DNA of 64,000 nucleotides from Diphasiastrum complanatum (lineage: Eukaryota; Streptophyta; Lycopodiopsida; Lycopodiales; Lycopodiaceae). Under the pieces are notes generated by a model. That model was not told the DNA's origin. It was given only the letters and a program-made list of their open reading frames with translations, and searched no databases. Where the stretch lies: positions 17,703,779 to 17,767,778 of the forward strand of contig CM055108.1 in the NCBI GenBank assembly GCA_029204225.1. Reading direction: 5' to 3'. Position numbers and translations under genes: made by a program. Position 1 is the first letter of the stretch. Each line of letters opens with the position of its first letter. This document shows positions 1 to 11,546 of this stretch, piece by piece.

Positions 1-777
1 ATGATCACCACATGATCGGGAGTTAGGGCTGCATTGCACTCGGATCGTAGATGTTTGACCCATTCAATATAGCCCCTGACCCTTTCTCGTTTTCCCATCT
101 TGACTTTGCTCAGTAAGAGAAATGGGTCTTCCAGGAACTTCCTTGGTTTAAAGCGCGTAATGGCAGCCGCTTTAACCGCTTTCCAGATAGATTTTTCTTC
201 CTCTGATAGGTTGAAAAACCAATCTTGAGCCACTTCCAATAAGGACATGGAGAACAACATCGACTTTTCCGTAGGTGTCCGTTCGCCGTAGATTTCACAA
301 GCTTGCTCGTAGATCTGGAGGAATCGGATGGGATCTGATGATCTGTAGTATTTTGGTATTTCCATCCATGGTGCTCTTCAGACTACTTGCAAGGGATCGA
401 CAGGTACGGGTTGGCCCATTGGTTCCATTGGCGCTGGTTCCGCTTCTGTCTCTTGTTGTCCGGCTGCTAATCTGAGAAGGTGTGGTGCTTAATTTGCTAT
501 CCTTCTTGCTACCAATCGTCCAGATCTCAGATTCATCCGATGGTGGGTTCCAAAGTAGTTGGATCTTGCTTGTATAGTGGGATGCAGTCTGGATCTTAAG
601 GATCTAATCAATCTGATCGGTTGGAAGTGAATTCTAGGCCTTTTATGGTGATTTTTCTTTGATAACTTCTATTCCTTGCACTGATTGATCTGAGATTTTG
701 ATAGTAGCTAGATCTAATGCAGATTTTTCCACTGATCTAGTCTGCGAGGGTCTCTTGTGCGAGGTGTTTTTAGCCAT
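1..777 (-). pseudogene. Ty3/gypsy-type Gag fragment, truncated by window edge
   Basis: Reading the minus strand from an ATG at 777-775 gives a start MAKNTSHKRPSQTRS, then stops, then a long open stretch below about 480. That stretch carries the retrotransposon capsid signature: an AQDWFFNLSEEEKSIW block (about 180-235) followed by FKPRKFLEDPF and a KMGKRERVRGYIEWVKHLR helix. This WF..L....W...F pattern is typical of the Retrotrans_gag family of gypsy elements, which packages element RNA in virus-like particles. At least two in-frame stops and a probable indel lie between the ATG and the capsid block, so it is inactive. Downstream pol would lie outside the window. Family assignment is by motif only. 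Confidence 0.72.
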
Positions 778-1954
778 TTTTGTAGATAAAAAACTTGATA
801 TCTCTCATATCCTTAAGAAGTAACTCTTGCAAGGATCACAGTAGCTGAATCTGGGTTAGATCTCACTATGGAAATCTCTACAAGACTCTCGCACTAAGTG
901 AAAATTTCATTGTAAGATTGTTGGTGAAAGGGAAGGGTAGAATAGAAGAGAAAGAAGGAGAAGAGAGAAAGAGAGAGATAGAGTTGAGGGGGAGGTTAGC
1001 TCAAAAGCTCAAGATGCATGCTAATGGAGAAACCATAACTACTAAAACAAGAACATAGAAATGGAAACAATTAGAAACACACAACAAAAAGCAATAGCAT
1101 GAGTGCTTAGCAAATGAGGACGCTTGGCTCTCCAAATTGGTAGAGTTTCCTACTTCTCATTAAGCATAGAAATAGAGTACAAATGGTGCCTTTTTATAAA
1201 ATGGGGAATGCCCTTGCCCCAAAGTCCTATTGGCCAATATTTACATTGATCCTATCCATTCATCTTGGACCCAACTTGATCCAAGGGTCCACAAAAAGTA
1301 CATTGAAATTCACAAGATTCATGTGAGTCCCAAATTGGACCCAACTCTAAAAAAGTAGTCTCTAAGTTTAAAACTGACATTGGGCCTCAAGTTTTATTTT
1401 ACTTACAAAGGTCCCAAGCCTATTATTTTATTTACAACTTAAGCTTGCATGCTCATTGGGCCAAGGGCTTATACGCGCAGGATGCCATGCCCTCGCAGCA
1501 CATTTTATTGGTTGATTTTATTTATTTACAGTTCGTCGGAAATACCCCCAACAATGAAAATGGCTGATAGTACAAAAATGGATCTGATCAGAATTCGCGG
1601 ATATGATAGAGAAATTGTGGAGGTGATTTTAAGGCTCAGCAAATTCTCTACAAATTCTGTCAGTGAGGATCTGATGTAAAAAATTAATTTTTTGCTATTT
1701 CTGAAAAAGTGTCTCTGAGATAGAATTCGCGGAGGTGATAAATGAATTGTGCATACTAAAAAAGGGGGTGAGCGAATTCTATTTGATGTGGTTGTGAGAC
1801 AAAATTTTGGGAAAGGAATGATTCTTGTGGTTGTAGAGAAAAAGATTGATTGTATGCCTGATCTGATGATATCCTGATGTTCTGAAACAAGAAAACATAC
1901 TAAAAAAATTGTTGAAATGGCAAGCAGACAGTAAACAGAATTAAAGAACAAAAT
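778..1954. other. Non-coding stretch, probably retroelement leader/LTR; no gene seen
   Basis: Lies upstream (minus sense) of the gag pseudogene. It contains a purine-rich GA tract around 945-995. No matching second LTR is visible in the window, so LTR borders cannot be set. A 141-codon open frame at 1526-1951 is low in charged residues and has no recognisable motif; I treat it as chance. Confidence 0.4.
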
Positions 1955-2872
1955 TTACAAAATAAAACAACTAATATATATCAAGATAAAACAAGACTCA
2001 TTGTACTTTCTAAGTCTACTCCCATTGACCACAGTGTCCAAAAGATCGCCTTGTAGGGTTTGGAGTTGTACATTTCCAAAGACAAATATCTTTTGAATGA
2101 CATAAGGTCTTTGGCCAAAAAAATTGAGTTTTCCTTTAAAGGCCTTGGCTTGGTATAGCAGGATCTTATCTCTGACCTGGAACTCTTTGAGTTTTAATGA
2201 TCGATCATGCCATGTTTTTTGTCGATGTTTGTGGACTTGTTGAGCATGGATGCTGATCCGACGTGTTTCACACAGTTGTTCCAGATGAAATAATCTGTTT
2301 GCTAGGATCTGTCGATTATCTAGCTCAAGATTATGGGCTACTCGAAGGGATGGAATATGGAATTCTACAGGCATAACGTCTTCTTGGCCATATATTAGCT
2401 AGAAAGGGGTTAAGCCTGTGGCTCGCTTCGGGGTAGTGCGGTAGGCCTATAGAGCGGCATGGAGCTTTAGTTTCCAATCAGATCGGTTGGACTCGACAGT
2501 TTTGGTGAGAACACTACATAAGATTTTGTTTGTGGATTTCACCTATCCATTGCATCGTGGATAATATAGGGAACTTTTGCGATGTACCACAAAATTTGAA
2601 AAGTAGATTTGCTATGACAGAGTTAAGAAAATGTGTACTCCTATCGGTGGACATGAGGTGTGCGGATGAGAAAGTGGTGGCACATCATGGAGGATTTCGT
2701 CATCGATTTGAAAAATTGTTTCCTCCCCACAGAGGTCCCATGGATAGTTTGGTCGTTTGACTCGGTGTAGCTTGGTATCATGTTTTTCAACCGTAACTTT
2801 GGCAACTGGTTCCACTTTGGATGACTGCTGCGGAAAGGCCTTGAGTGGAAGGGCCTCCATGTAGTTGAGGAT
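1955..2872 (-). pseudogene. Ty3/gypsy integrase fragment (core to C-terminal domain)
   Basis: The minus strand shows pieces of a gypsy integrase. Near 2850 is YMEALPLKA, typical of the start of the catalytic core. Near 2550 is a degraded YYP..NG.VKSTNK block, which normally carries the catalytic Glu region. Then come AYRTTPKRATGLTPF and, open from 2374 to 1955, the C-terminal part with KHRQKTWHDRSLKLKEFQ and GPYVIQ-like and NVQLQTLQGDLLDTVVNGSRLRKY segments. Several stops (at Gln or Trp positions) and frame breaks show decay. It may belong to the same family as the 8073-8575 fragment. Confidence 0.75.
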
Positions 2873-2891
2873 CTGAATGTCAGAAATGTAT

Positions 2892-3185
2892 GGTCTATTT
2901 GTTATCTTTTGTTCTTTTCAAGATAGATATAAAGAATGTCTTTATCTCATTCTTGTCTAGCTTTGATTGAGAAGTTTGGCACATAAAAATAGGAGATCAA
3001 CCATAGGTTATGCCTTTAATATTGGAAATGGTTATTTCTCATTGGGTACTAAGAAATAGAAGATGTCTCTCTCAACTACATAAGTTGAGTATATCCACCA
3101 AATGACAAAAATGTAATTGCACTAGAAATGCGAAAAAAAAAATATCGAAAAAAGTTTGAAATAAAGAATAATAATCCACGATGTG
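2892..3185. repeat. Dispersed repeat, uninterrupted copy (empty site of copia H)
   Basis: About 290 bp that matches, with few changes, the sequence around 39706-39787 joined directly to 45285-45503. In the other locus the match is split by copia element H. Here the junction reads AAGTTTGGCACAT (about 2981-2993) with a single GTTTG, i.e. the pre-insertion state. The repeat may be part of an LTR, because the other copy follows a PPT-like purine run. Confidence 0.8.
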
Positions 3186-4070
3186 TATTTTCTTTCTCAA
3201 GGTATGTGATTCTTGAAGGCTCGGCCTTGTTCCTTGTGGATCTCCTCGGCCCCTTTGGTTCTTGAGCTTGATCTTCCAAAACAACATTTTCAAGCAGCTC
3301 CTCATCGGGTTTTGCAAGATCTTCAACACATTGAGGATTAGATGCATTCAAAAACATCTTAGAAATTTGAGATTTGTCAAATAAGACATCCTTGCTAACT
3401 TTTACCTTACTTGAAATAGGATCAAATATGAAATATCCTTTCTATTTTCACTATAGCTTACAAATATTCCTTTGAAGGAAGTTGCATTTTCTTTCCTTCT
3501 AGTTTCCAAAGGAATGTGGACATAGCATATACATCAAATACTTTAAAGTCATTTACATTGGGCTTATTCCCAAACAAAGCTTGATATGGTGAAATCCCAC
3601 CAATAGCACTACTAGGAAGCCTATCACATAAAAAGTTAGCACAAGTTATGGCTTTTTCCCAAAATGAGATGGGTAGAGATGCATCAAGCCTCAAGGACTT
3701 TGCACATTCACATAGGCTCCTATGTTTCCTCTCGGCCATCCCATTTTGTTGGCGGGTGTAGGAACAAGTAAGCTCTCTTAATGCCATTGCTCTCACAAAA
3801 GTCTCTCATCTTATTGCAGATATATTCTCCTCCATTATCACATCTTAGAACTTTAATGCAAGAACTAAGTTGTTGTTCCACTAGAGACTTAAACTTCACA
3901 AAAGCTTCGTATACAAGCCTTTTCTTAGACAATAATTCTATGCAAGTGAATCTAGTACAATCATCTATGAAAGTCACATACATTAAGGAACCTCAATTAC
4001 TTTCATGAGAAAAAGCATGTACATCTGAATGAATAAGATCGAAGGGTGAAGTAGATCTTGACTACTTATA
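3186..4070 (-). pseudogene. Ty1/copia integrase fragment with IN-RT linker
   Basis: From about 4065 downward the minus strand reads FDLIHSDVHA (first catalytic Asp), FIDDCTRF, then RCDNGGEYICNKM (second Asp) and QQNGMAERKHRSLCE (catalytic Glu region) after a frame change near 3780. The end (3357-3190) has RRSTRNKAEPSRITY, the basic linker before reverse transcriptase also seen in elements E and F. Reverse transcriptase and Gag are missing. Frame changes and stops make it a pseudogene. It is closest to the lineage of E, F and G. Confidence 0.82.
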
Positions 4071-4449
4071 TTTTTGGATGGTTTAAGCTTTTGGCTGATG
4101 TTTTTTGAAGGCTCAGTTGAATTCGCTGGATTGTACTGAACAACTTTGCTTTTTGGTTTGTCTCAATTCAAGGTCATTTCGATAGAAAACAAGCACCTTT
4201 GCTAGCTATGGTACAAGTTTGTCTATTTTTTGACTTTTTACGATTTCTAAAATTTCAAAAACTGATACTATTTTTTGGCCTTGGTTTTAAGACTCGAAAG
4301 CTGAAATTTTGTTGCAATTCTCTAAGAAACAAATTCGAAAAACAAAAAAATTACAAGCACCCACGCCCGCGTGCGCAGCGTCCGTACAACAGCTCTCTAG
4401 AGTTGTTGCAAGCGGGCAACAATCGTAGGCTGCTATTAGAAGGTGGAGG
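4071..4449. other. No gene seen
   Basis: AT-rich sequence with a short GC-rich stretch near 4360-4385. No ORF with family features, repeat border or structural RNA was recognised. Confidence 0.4.
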
Positions 4450-5200
4450 CTATTGAATTCTTGCTCTGTCGCCACCATCGGATCTATCATAGGAAGGCCC
4501 TGGTTGGTGAAACTGGGCGTGCTCTACATGGACAGAAGGCGGTGACTGAGCAGTTACCTTTAACCTTTCTTCCAGGGTGGCAATATGTTGGTTGAGGACC
4601 TCGACGGATGCAGTATAGGCTTGTTGCAGTTTGGAGTGCTGCTTCGTCGTGGCTTTTAACTTTTGTGCCAACACTTGATATGTCACCAATGGAATCCGAG
4701 TTCCCTCAAGAATAGTTGGTGGTGCGAAATTATTGAAATCTATCAAATCCAGTTGTTCCTTCATAGCGGAACGTGCTGGTTGCACATCTACTAAGGCCTC
4801 GTCCCATTCTGCTATAAGATTGTCAATGGCAGTTTGCAAGTTAGAGACCTTCAGCTGGAGTTGGTCCCATAGATGGCTAAGAATTTGCTATTGTTGTTGA
4901 TTATAGGCAGTGAGATCTTGAATCTGCTGCTGTTGTTGCTTGCATTCCGCCTCTAGCTTTTTCTTTTCTTTTTGAAGATCTGCCATGGGGCCATCATCAA
5001 ACTGCCTCATGGTATACTATCCGCCTAAGGTGCTAAACAGGTTGTATTAGAACTCATTCACCAACCAAACCGCTTTTTGCGTTGTGAGGGATAATTGCTC
5101 CCAAGGGCCAATGTCAGAGAGTGTGCGTGTATAGTTAGGATATGGCATGGGATTGAATGGAAGAAAATCTGGAATGGAGGGAGATCTTGGAGTGTAAGCA
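4450..5200 (-). pseudogene. Decayed gag-like protein with coiled coil
   Basis: On the minus strand a proline-rich start (AFAYTPRSPSIPDFLPFNP, about 5200-5145) is followed by GPWEQLSLTTQKAVWLVNEF and then, from about 4985, a Gln/Lys/Glu-rich heptad-like region (MADLQKEKKKLEAECKQQQQ), ending YDRSDGGDRARIQ at 4450. Several in-frame stops interrupt it. The layout (proline-rich N-terminus, coiled coil, no enzyme domain) resembles non-enzymatic Gag-like proteins, but I do not recognise the family. The first part recurs at 31470-31849, immediately upstream of copia D, just as here it lies immediately upstream of copia C. Confidence 0.5.
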
Positions 5201-5206
5201 AATGCC

Positions 5207-5229
5207 GGGGGGGGGGGGGGGGGGGGGGG
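5207..5229 (+). repeat. Poly-G tract, G23
   Basis: Uninterrupted run of 23 G. The homologous site near 31706-31719 is shorter and interrupted by a C. Able in principle to form G-quadruplexes; length may also be unreliable in assembly. Confidence 0.9.
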
Positions 5230-5358
5230 TGATTGTGGGATGATAGGAGGTGATTGTGGTAGGAGGGGTGGTGATTGAATGCATGTCAGAGATGTGTGGA
5301 GTGGATTCGTTGTGGTGGTGGTGGATGTGGTTTGTGTTAATAGTTGTAAGGCAAAATC

Positions 5359-6589
5359 TGTTGGAATTTAATCTAAATCCTACTCATCCCAACAATCCTT
5401 CTTCTTTTTCTAATCTTTACTCTCTCAAACGAAACCTACAGAAAATGAACTATTTTTCAATAGTCTGCATATATGAGCTAACTGTCGCTACAGTCTGCAT
5501 TTTCACTCAAGTTTTCCCACAGGCAAAAAACCTGACATGCAACACTGTCGCTAATTTTTACCTTCCTAAGCAACTAAGTGTTTAGCGACACTTATGTAAG
5601 TTGTTTTTGGGCCATTTAGGCACTTTCAGAATAGCGACACTTTTTGCGAAAAATGCGACACTGCAGTTTTTGACAGGCGACAATTAAGAAAAAAAAGTGG
5701 TACTGCATTTTTACATGCAGTTTCCGATAGGCGACAAAAAGGCGAAAAACTTGACACTACTGTTTTACACGGAATATTACACAGGCGATACTCTACAGAA
5801 ATACACAGTATTTCAAGTGGCGAAAAACTCGACACTACAATTGTTTTACACGAGATACTACACAGGCAACACTCTATAGAAATACATAGTATTTTAAGTA
5901 CAAATTATCTATATCTTCATGCTCCAATAACAACTGTTCTAATTAGTCAGTTGATCAGCTATTAAGCAATCTTGTAAATGTAAAACTAGAATAATAGAAG
6001 ATCTTCCAGTTGCTATAAATGTAAATGAGCGATTGAAGATATCATAAGTTAGAAGTCATAAGTTATCTGACATAGATACAACAGCCAGAACGAGTCTTTC
6101 GGTAGCTGACTCCTCAAAGTTAGTGATTATAGAGAGAGAGATAGAGATATTCAGAATGTTAGCAATTGTTTTGAATCTGTAAGTAGGATCACACGCTTAT
6201 CAGCGCAATTGTATTGTGACCTGATCGTTGTATTTACAACATTATTATACAGATTTGCTATTGTTCTAACTATCACATTCTTGTTGAATGATAATAACTC
6301 TCACTCCTCTTATACAAACATTATTATCAAAGAAATGTATGGTTGTCTCTGATGTTCAAATTAATTTAACATTCTCTTCAAATCAGATTATCAATATTAG
6401 AGGATTGCATGGCTGTCTCAGATGCCTAATCATTTCTGCAATTCTCTTTCATGGTAGTCTAAGTCTCCTACACTGATAATCTGATTCAACACAAAAGAAC
6501 TACTTGTAAACTCCATTCTCTAAGTAATCCACGATCCTGTTATTAAGAATTTTTGTTTCATCAATTGACATCAATCCAAAATGTCAACT
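5359..6589 (+). repeat. 5' LTR of truncated copia element C
   Basis: Begins TGTTGGAATTTAATC and ends near CAACT, just before primer-site-like repeats. It aligns over its length with the 5' LTR of element D (31850-33086), about 1.23 kb, unusually long for copia. It contains internal tandem units (about 5747-5821 and 5822-5894), each with an ACACAGGC..ACACTCT..AGAAATACA core. It is preceded by GTAAGGCAAAATCT, the same flank as element D. Confidence 0.8.
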
Positions 6590-6593
6590 GATG

Positions 6594-6667
6594 TGGTATC
6601 AAAACAGATAATTCACATTCCTCGCATCCCACAAAGTGGTATCATAGCTCAGAAGTGGTATCAAAGC
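6594..6667 (+). promoter_or_regulatory. Triplicated tRNA-iMet primer-binding-site motif (element C)
   Basis: Three decayed copies of TGGTATCAGAGC begin at 6594, 6637 and 6656 (TGGTATCAAAAC, TGGTATCATAGC, TGGTATCAAAGC). The motif is complementary to the 3' end of initiator tRNA-Met, the usual primer of plant copia reverse transcription. Element D has the same triplet with perfect copies, so this is a family trait. Confidence 0.75.
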
Positions 6668-6779
6668 CACAGGTTTATTGGATTACTAGAGTCTAGGACT
6701 TATAAAAGAACTTAATACGTTCTAGTTCTATAGAGCCGGTTCATTTAGTTTGTGTTTTTATCTCTGCTACTCAATTACA

Positions 6780-7617
6780 ATGGAAGGTTCAACCTCAGAG
6801 ATCCTCTTGATCAACAAATTCAATGGAGATGACTTCCACATGTGGAAGTTTAAGATGAGGATGATCTTGTTAGAGAAGGAGCTTTGGGGATACGTAACCG
6901 ATTCAATAGCCAAACCGACAGAACCTGAACTGCTTCCAGCATGGGAAGCAAAATATGGCAAAGCACTTGCCATTGTATCCATGAACCTGAAGGACACTCA
7001 GATTGCTCATGTATCAAACAGCACCACCTCCGAAGAAGCGTGGGACATCTTTACAAGCATCTACAAGACCTCAGATGTTTTCACTCGTCTCTTCTTGAGG
7101 AAGAAGGTACTGACATTCAAAATGAGTGAAGGCACCTCAGTTAGCGACCATATGCTATACTTTGGATGATGTTGTTACTATGTTACCAAAAGCTCATCAT
7201 GAACCTGCTAAACCAACTCGCTGCAATAGGTTCACCTATCTAAGAAGAAGACTCTACCATGTCTCTTCTTGTCAGTCTTCCATCACCCTACCATAATTTA
7301 GTCTTGCTTTTTAGCAATACTCCAACGCTGTCTCTCCAAAAATTGACAGCAAGGCTGTTGCAAGAAAAAGTTAGGAGAAAAATCTTGTCTACGACAACGA
7401 GTACCAAATCCATGGCACTCTACTCAAACAAGCAGCAGTCCAAGAAGAAGAAAGGCTTCAAGGATAAGAAGACTTTGGCAGAACAGCCAGTAGCATCGCA
7501 ACCACAACAGCAGCAGCACAGTCAATCATCGTCCAAGACCAAGCTATTTGCAGATATTGCAAAAGAACCAACCACGACATCACCGACTGTCGCATCCTCA
7601 AGCACAATGAAGCAAGT
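6780..7617 (+). pseudogene. Copia Gag fragment of element C
   Basis: ATG at 6780 opens MEGSTSEILLINKFNGDDF, HMWKFKMRMILLEKELWGYV and later TSEEAWDIFTSIY, the Gag (UBN2-like) domain of Tnt1/copia-type elements. The frame is lost near 7169 and resumes near 7259. The basic, Gln-rich region before the zinc knuckle (QQQQHSQSSS) is present. The gag is cut at 7617, where an LTR of the element E family starts. Copy D shows the continuation, so this is insertion plus deletion, not a natural end. Confidence 0.82.
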
Positions 7618-8070
7618 GTTAAAAATTCACAATTCTAGCTTGACTAGTTTTGGTCATATGACTTGTAAATAGTTAGATTGTCATGATGTGGCTTGTCACA
7701 CGTGCCAAATAGCATAGGATTCCATTCATAAGGATGTTCTCAAGTAGACCTAAGTGTTAGAACCTTTGGAATGAGTCCAAATTATGCTTAGATACAAGGG
7801 AGAAAAAATAGGAGCTATTTTTGGTAATTTTTGCATTGTTGAGGGATCTCCAAGATTCCAACCCTAACTTGGTAGGGATGAAAGATCCACCAAAATTAGC
7901 ATTAGGGATAGGTTTAGGGCTACTCATACCTGCCCAAAACCGTGATGGATCATGTATATATAGGTGATGATATCTCACCAAAATCAATCAAGCAATTTCA
8001 TGTTTTTTCTCTCATAATGATGCAATTGCTCTCTATGTTCATAATTGTTTGAGTACTTGTGATTACTAAT
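7618..8070 (+). mobile_element. Truncated LTR of the element E family
   Basis: Starts TGTTAAAAATTCACAATTCTAG and follows the 682-bp LTR of element E (reverse complement of 17901-18582) for about 450 bp, in the opposite orientation to E. It stops matching after GATTACTAAT at about 8070, where gypsy sequence begins, so the last ~230 bp and everything beyond are deleted. No target duplication can be checked. Confidence 0.85.
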
Positions 8071-8072
8071 AA

Positions 8073-8575
8073 TCCAGTCCCCATTTTCAAATGGTGCTTG
8101 CGATAAAACTGAATGCAAAAATTCATAGTTTTGTCGAGTAGGTCGTCGTGCTCACTGGCAAACATCACATGTCTGAATAAAATTTTTTATGTCCTGGTGA
8201 AGCATAGGCCACCAACAACCTGATTGTAAAAGTTTGCGAACAGTAATATCTATAGAGAAGTGTCCTCCACCCATGCCATTATGTGAAGACATGATTAAAT
8301 CTGGTACTTCATGCGGTAAAACACACCTTCATAAAATATAATCTGATCCACGACGATACAATTGTCCTGCAATTAATTGATAAGGTTGAGCCTTATGAAT
8401 CGATTGTCTCTTCTGTACTTTTGTCAGGGAGTCATTAGGTTGTCCTTGTTAAAATTGAAAAACAGTCCATATTGATTTCTTGGCTTGCTACAAATGTTGT
8501 ACCATGCAAGTATGTAGCTCATTAATGCAAAATGCCAAGTTTGGCCTACATAGAGTGGAGTCCCAGAACTAAGCA
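8073..8575 (-). pseudogene. Ty3/gypsy integrase N-terminal (H2C2 zinc) fragment
   Basis: The minus strand encodes PYQLIAGQLYRRGSDYIL, then the H2C2 zinc-binding module: SSHNGMGGGHFS (two His) and GCWWPMLHQDI..CDVC (two Cys), then RRPTRQNY. This is the region between RNase H and the integrase core of gypsy elements. In-frame stops occur where CGA or CAG/CAA would be expected, consistent with C-to-T decay. Both ends are cut: by the E-type LTR at 8070 and by gene A at about 8590. Confidence 0.8.
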
Positions 8576-8591
8576 AAGTGCTTGATCAAAC

Positions 8592-10048
8592 ATGAAACCT
8601 AGCAAGTACACTCGAGAAATTCACTTAGTCTCATTTACTGATTTTTCCCAAAAGCTAGTAGTGGCTCATCCTTTCTTGGAGTGGCTAAACTTTGACACAC
8701 GACTTATTTCCGGTGTGCAACATGAATGCCTGGTGCGTGCAGCTTATTCTACATTTGATGATGAGCTCCAGACATTCAGGATTTCTAGACGCAACGAGGA
8801 GGATCCAATTCCTATATCACCACATATCCTAAGCCACTTGTGTTTCCCGAATGAAGGAGAGCCTATGCATGGCAGAGGGCAATCATTTGATAGGAATTAC
8901 TTGATGCATCTCTGTACGGAAGACGGTGACACCTCCATCTATAACAATGATAGTTACGCTGTCAAACTCATCTCGGATCCAGGACTTAGGACAACAACGG
9001 ACCTTCTTGCGTTACTCACTGAGGTACAATCATCAAGAATTGACAGGATTTCGAACAACACTTTATTCGCCCTATCATTTGGCTTGGAGGAACCTGTTAC
9101 ACGCCACTTCATGTGGGCAGAAAAGATAAGTATCAAATTATGTGCAGTGCTCAAATCAAGAAAACCTCTCACAAAGTGCGAATATCTCCTGCATATGCTC
9201 TTAAGCAAACATTACTTGGGTGACTTCCCTAGCATTCTCGCTCTCGAGTGCAAGAGCGTGCCTCATACCACCTCGACACGAGCTCAGCACCCCAAGAGGC
9301 TAAAAGGGGGAGAGGCAAAGGCAAAAAACAAGCCAGCACCCAAACGGTGCCACATCACTGGCACAAACACACCAGTGTCACTCACATGCAGCACGGAAGC
9401 AGAGTTGGAGTCACAGTGGCTAAAAGAGCATTCCCATAGCCAACACACAAAAGAACATTCAGAGGGCCACACACCAGGTAAAGACTCATCCAGTAGCAGC
9501 AAACAACACTTGTGCAAATCCACCAGCCAAGGGCATGGAAACATCAACAAAATGGGAGACACAGCACAATCACCTTATCCAATGCCTAAAGACACTTCAA
9601 CGGTGAAAATCATGGAAGCCATTGAAGAAGAATTGACTGCAACATCAAATTTGATGCGACATTTTGAGACAAAGGAGACAGAGGCGGAACCTCGTGTCCC
9701 ACTGTGTTGTTCGTGGTAAGTGACCCACCAACCACCATCTCATCAACTCCCATCACATCAACCATCACTGTCACACTACCCATCACACTCACCCTCACCA
9801 CTACACCCCCTATTGTCTCCACAAATACACTCCCACTCTCCGCTGCACCAGTCACAATCACCTCTATGCAATCTCCGATGCATTTTTCAAATGTCTTTGA
9901 CGCATCCTTCAACATTGAAGAATTCTCACTTTCATTGTCGATCATAAATGCCGACACATCTCCAATCCCTATCACCCTCACTCAAACATCACACCCTTGT
10001 GAAAAATGCAAAAATAAGCTTGGTAGACGCCAAAAATCTTGTATATAG
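8592..10048 (+). CDS. Gene A of copy 1: unrecognised protein, probably frameshifted or spliced near 9700
   Basis: An ATG at 8592 opens 375 codons with no stop, far longer than chance in this AT-rich DNA. I do not recognise the family. Residues 1-210 look globular (HECLVRAAYSTFDDELQTF, then PIPISPHILSHLCFPNEGEP); the second segment vaguely recalls domains of plant transposon proteins, which is weak. Residues 215-370 are polar, His/Ser/Lys-rich and probably disordered. After 9704 another frame stays open with a Thr/Pro/Ser-rich stretch ending CEKCKNKLGRRQKSC (10048). A GTAAGT near 9715 could be a splice donor instead of a frameshift being needed. It precedes gene B in the same orientation. Confidence 0.55.
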
Positions 10049-10134
10049 ATAAACACACATGTGTGGAGCCTGTTCCCACATGTGAAACTAGTGTACTTGT
10101 CATGTACCATTTTTGACAAAAGAAAAGAGCAAAA

Positions 10135-11177
10135 ATGACTTACAAATCTTATTGGAAAGCAAAATTTTTGGAGTTTAAGACTACCCCGGGAGGTCAATCG
10201 ATATCAGAATTCTTAGTGCAACATGTATATATGCATTCAGAAATCAAAGTACATGATATCAATCCTCATGATCATCAACAATGTAATTGTAAGTATATCA
10301 AAACATATGCACTCTACAACAATCATAGGTGATTTCCTTTATTGATGCTCTTCAGATTATGATTTAAATGCTTCAACATTGTTTTTTTCTTTCAAATTTA
10401 TATCCATCATGCATAAGTGAATGGGAGCCCGCACAATCACTTGCAGGAATATTAGACGTGATTCACTCTGATGTTGGAAAGCTACAATACAGAGGAAGAA
10501 GTCCAAAGGAACTTGCAGATTGTGGTATCTATTTTTATGAATCTTTATATACGCCACAAACAGATGGAGGTTTTGGCAAGCTCGAAGCAATTCCATTGCC
10601 TAGTTTTCAAAGTGATGAGTGGCCTACTCCTGACAGCATTGTTTCTGAATTCTTGAAATGCAAGCTACTCATTGATATTAAAAATGCTATGAAGATAAGC
10701 ACAGGCTCAAAAATTGTTCACCTAAGTTGGTTTATCTCATTGCATACATTTGTTGATTTTTTCTCGAGTGCTAGTGTTCGTAGGACACCAACTTTATTTG
10801 TTTGCAAGGATTTATCAGATGAGACTTTGTCAGATCTCATGGATCAAGGTTGGGATAGTAAAACAAATAATGACATAGAATGCAGGATCAAAAAGTCCTC
10901 AATGATCTTTCGTTATCATATCGAAAAGCAAATGCTCAGTCTCACATTTAGCTACCAGAGATACAAGAAAATTGAAGGTACATGGCTACCACTGGATCAA
11001 GACTTTGAACTAAATGGTCACACAAACCGAATGGAGATAAGCATTATCTACAATGACGAATATTTGACTATGGTTGAGGTGGAAGAGCACTGGAAGCTTG
11101 ATTTTATCAGAACAGAGCTCATGCTATTACAAACCAATCTACCAACATATTTTAGATTTATCATCAACGAAAGACTC
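10135..11177 (+). CDS. Gene B of copy 1: conserved unknown protein of the multi-gene unit
   Basis: A possible first exon starts at ATG 10135 and reaches a GTAAGT donor at 10289. The main exon runs from about 10430 to 11177, where CTC|GTAAGT is a donor in phase 0. Its protein is clearly homologous to 54100-54607 in copy 2: shared blocks are TGSKIVHLSWF / TGSKNVHLRWF, RRTPTLFVCKDLSD / HRTPTLFVCKNLSD, FRYHIEKQMLSLTF / FRYNIEKQMLSMVF and FIRTELMLLQ / YIRTELTLLQ. The donor falls at the same residue in both copies. Conservation of protein over DNA implies past selection. No enzyme motif, zinc site or membrane segment is evident. The exact junction of the first two exons is unresolved. Confidence 0.65.
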
Positions 11178-11388
11178 GTAAGTACTTTATGTTTATTGCC
11201 ATTTCAAAAAAGAACAAAATAATAGAAAATGTCATCATTTACAATTGCACATTCACTAATATTTGCCATGTCACAAATGCGAAAAAGACAGGAGCTGATA
11301 ACGTGCTGCAAAGATCTACCTACAACAATCACCATTGTGGGAGAACAATAGTTTCAAATAAATTTTAGTAAAAATCTGTGTATACACT

Positions 11389-11409
11389 CTTTCATTCAAT
11401 AAATGAAAG
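11389..11409. terminator. Palindrome with AATAAA between convergent genes
   Basis: CTTTCATTCAATAAATGAAAG: 8-bp arms around a core containing AATAAA. It lies between the end of gene B (+) and the end of the protease gene (-), where polyadenylation signals are expected. Function is inference. Confidence 0.35.
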
Positions 11410-11546
11410 CCCAAGTTGGGCATCTATACATGTATTTTGTGCTCCCAAATTCATAAACTGGAGCAGCATTTGATATATCAATGTATATTTTTCTATGAAG
11501 TCTATACATGTATTTTTGTTCTATGCTATCTATATTTTTTTTAATC

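Noticed and set aside
1526-1951. 141-codon minus-strand frame, hydrophobic and Ile/Ser-rich
   Set aside because: No motif, no homologous copy in the window and composition typical of AT-rich non-coding DNA.
9284-9562. Minus-strand frame antisense to gene A, and the 9610-9981 antisense frame
   Set aside because: Shadows of the low-complexity Thr/Ser/His region of gene A.
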